The translations under genes were made by a program, and so were the position numbers. Source: Candidatus Latescibacterota bacterium (GTDB lineage: Bacteria > Latescibacterota > UBA2968). From it: a stretch of DNA of 64,000 nt. This document shows, one piece after another, positions 63,867 through 64,000 of the stretch (within the stretch, counting starts at the first letter, position 1; each line of letters starts with the position of its first letter). The notes below the pieces were generated by a model. That model made no database searches and had not been told where the DNA came from. It worked only from the letters and a program-made list of their open reading frames with translations. The stretch is taken from positions 164,611-228,610 of the forward strand of contig JAJDYX010000039.1 in NCBI GenBank assembly GCA_022824945.1, written 5' to 3'.

Positions 63867-64000
63867 TTACCCCGCTTCGGTGGAGTATTTAGGGTTTGTG
63901 TTCCCAGCGTGTGATTGATGCAGTTTTTCATAAGCTATCGGCGCATGATAGGCGATGGAAGAATGCCTGCGATGCGGATTATACCATCCTTCAATGTAAG
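63867..64000 (-). mobile_element. IS3-family transposase (OrfB), C-terminal fragment at window edge
   Basis: The minus strand encodes YIEGWYNPHRRHSSIAYHAP followed by IAYEKLHQSH and ends with TAA at 63867-63869. W-Y-N-x-x-R-x-H-S-x-x is the usual end of the rve/DDE integrase domain of IS3-type OrfB. The rest lies beyond the window. Its terminal inverted repeat could not be placed with certainty. Confidence 0.85.

Overview
This 64 kb window is bacterial chromosome from a Gram-negative organism: it carries TonB-dependent outer-membrane receptors, many lipoproteins with their Lgt enzyme, and dockerin-like EF-hand tails of the FNGDxxVDFxDFLxFxxAFG type. The mix of M19 dipeptidase-like, Gfo/Idh/MocA, sulfatase, phytanoyl-CoA dioxygenase and enolase-superfamily genes with these tails resembles Latescibacterota or Poribacteria-like lineages. 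That placement is inference from gene content, not a phylogeny. The clearest promoters are TTGACA-17 bp-TATATT type. I saw no rRNA, tRNA or CRISPR array.

Layout. 1-7.5 kb: carbon-compound catabolism (two enolase-superfamily genes, M19-like protein, sugar-phosphate isomerase, ThDP enzyme, Gfo/Idh/MocA oxidoreductase) plus a DUF4143-type ATPase. 7.6-12.7 kb: STAS protein, MFS transporter, sulfatase, signal peptidase I with an extra N-terminal membrane domain, 2-hydroxyacid dehydrogenase. 12.7-15.4 kb: FG-GAP lipoprotein, then a cytochrome c - PCu(A)C - SCO1 operon, probably for copper delivery to a terminal oxidase. 15.6-21.2 kb: accessory island with RHH/RelE toxin-antitoxin genes, a nonsense-broken Mrr-like nuclease, a 768-aa protein joining a DNA-binding-like domain, a nuclease-like domain and a nitrilase domain, and an adenine methylase. 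This is the best candidate for an undescribed (probably anti-phage) system. 21.2-27.2 kb: housekeeping genes (lgt, cysS, hemB, sufE, folE2, yidD, HIT protein, rpmG, rpmB).

27.2-36.9 kb: a cobalamin-riboswitch operon for B12/cobinamide uptake and salvage (BtuF, BtuB, a dockerin-tailed beta-propeller, CobO, CbiZ, CbiB, BtuD, BtuC). 36.9-40 kb: Rpn-type nuclease, a broken gene and a DUF4377-like lipoprotein. 40-51.5 kb: a metal-acquisition region starting with a Fur/Zur-type regulator under an apparently autoregulated promoter, then a LolD/FtsX-type ABC pair, a DUF3299 protein, MerC, His-rich lipoproteins and two TonB receptors. The last part is a diverged tandem duplication of about 3.4-3.9 kb. 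A HemQ/chlorite-dismutase-family protein follows.

51.5-60.8 kb: two SDRs, an AAA ATPase, a ZTP-riboswitch-controlled AICAR transformylase, a MerR regulator translationally overlapped with a sigma-70-family factor under a two-operator promoter, an amidohydrolase and two Fe(II)/2-oxoglutarate oxygenases. 60.8-64 kb: an IS200/IS605-type TnpB element, a 45-aa membrane protein, thyA, REP-like repeats, and a dockerin gene fragment abutting a truncated IS3-type transposase. No stretch longer than about 310 bases lacks a gene; the longest (27198-27505) holds the cobalamin riboswitch.
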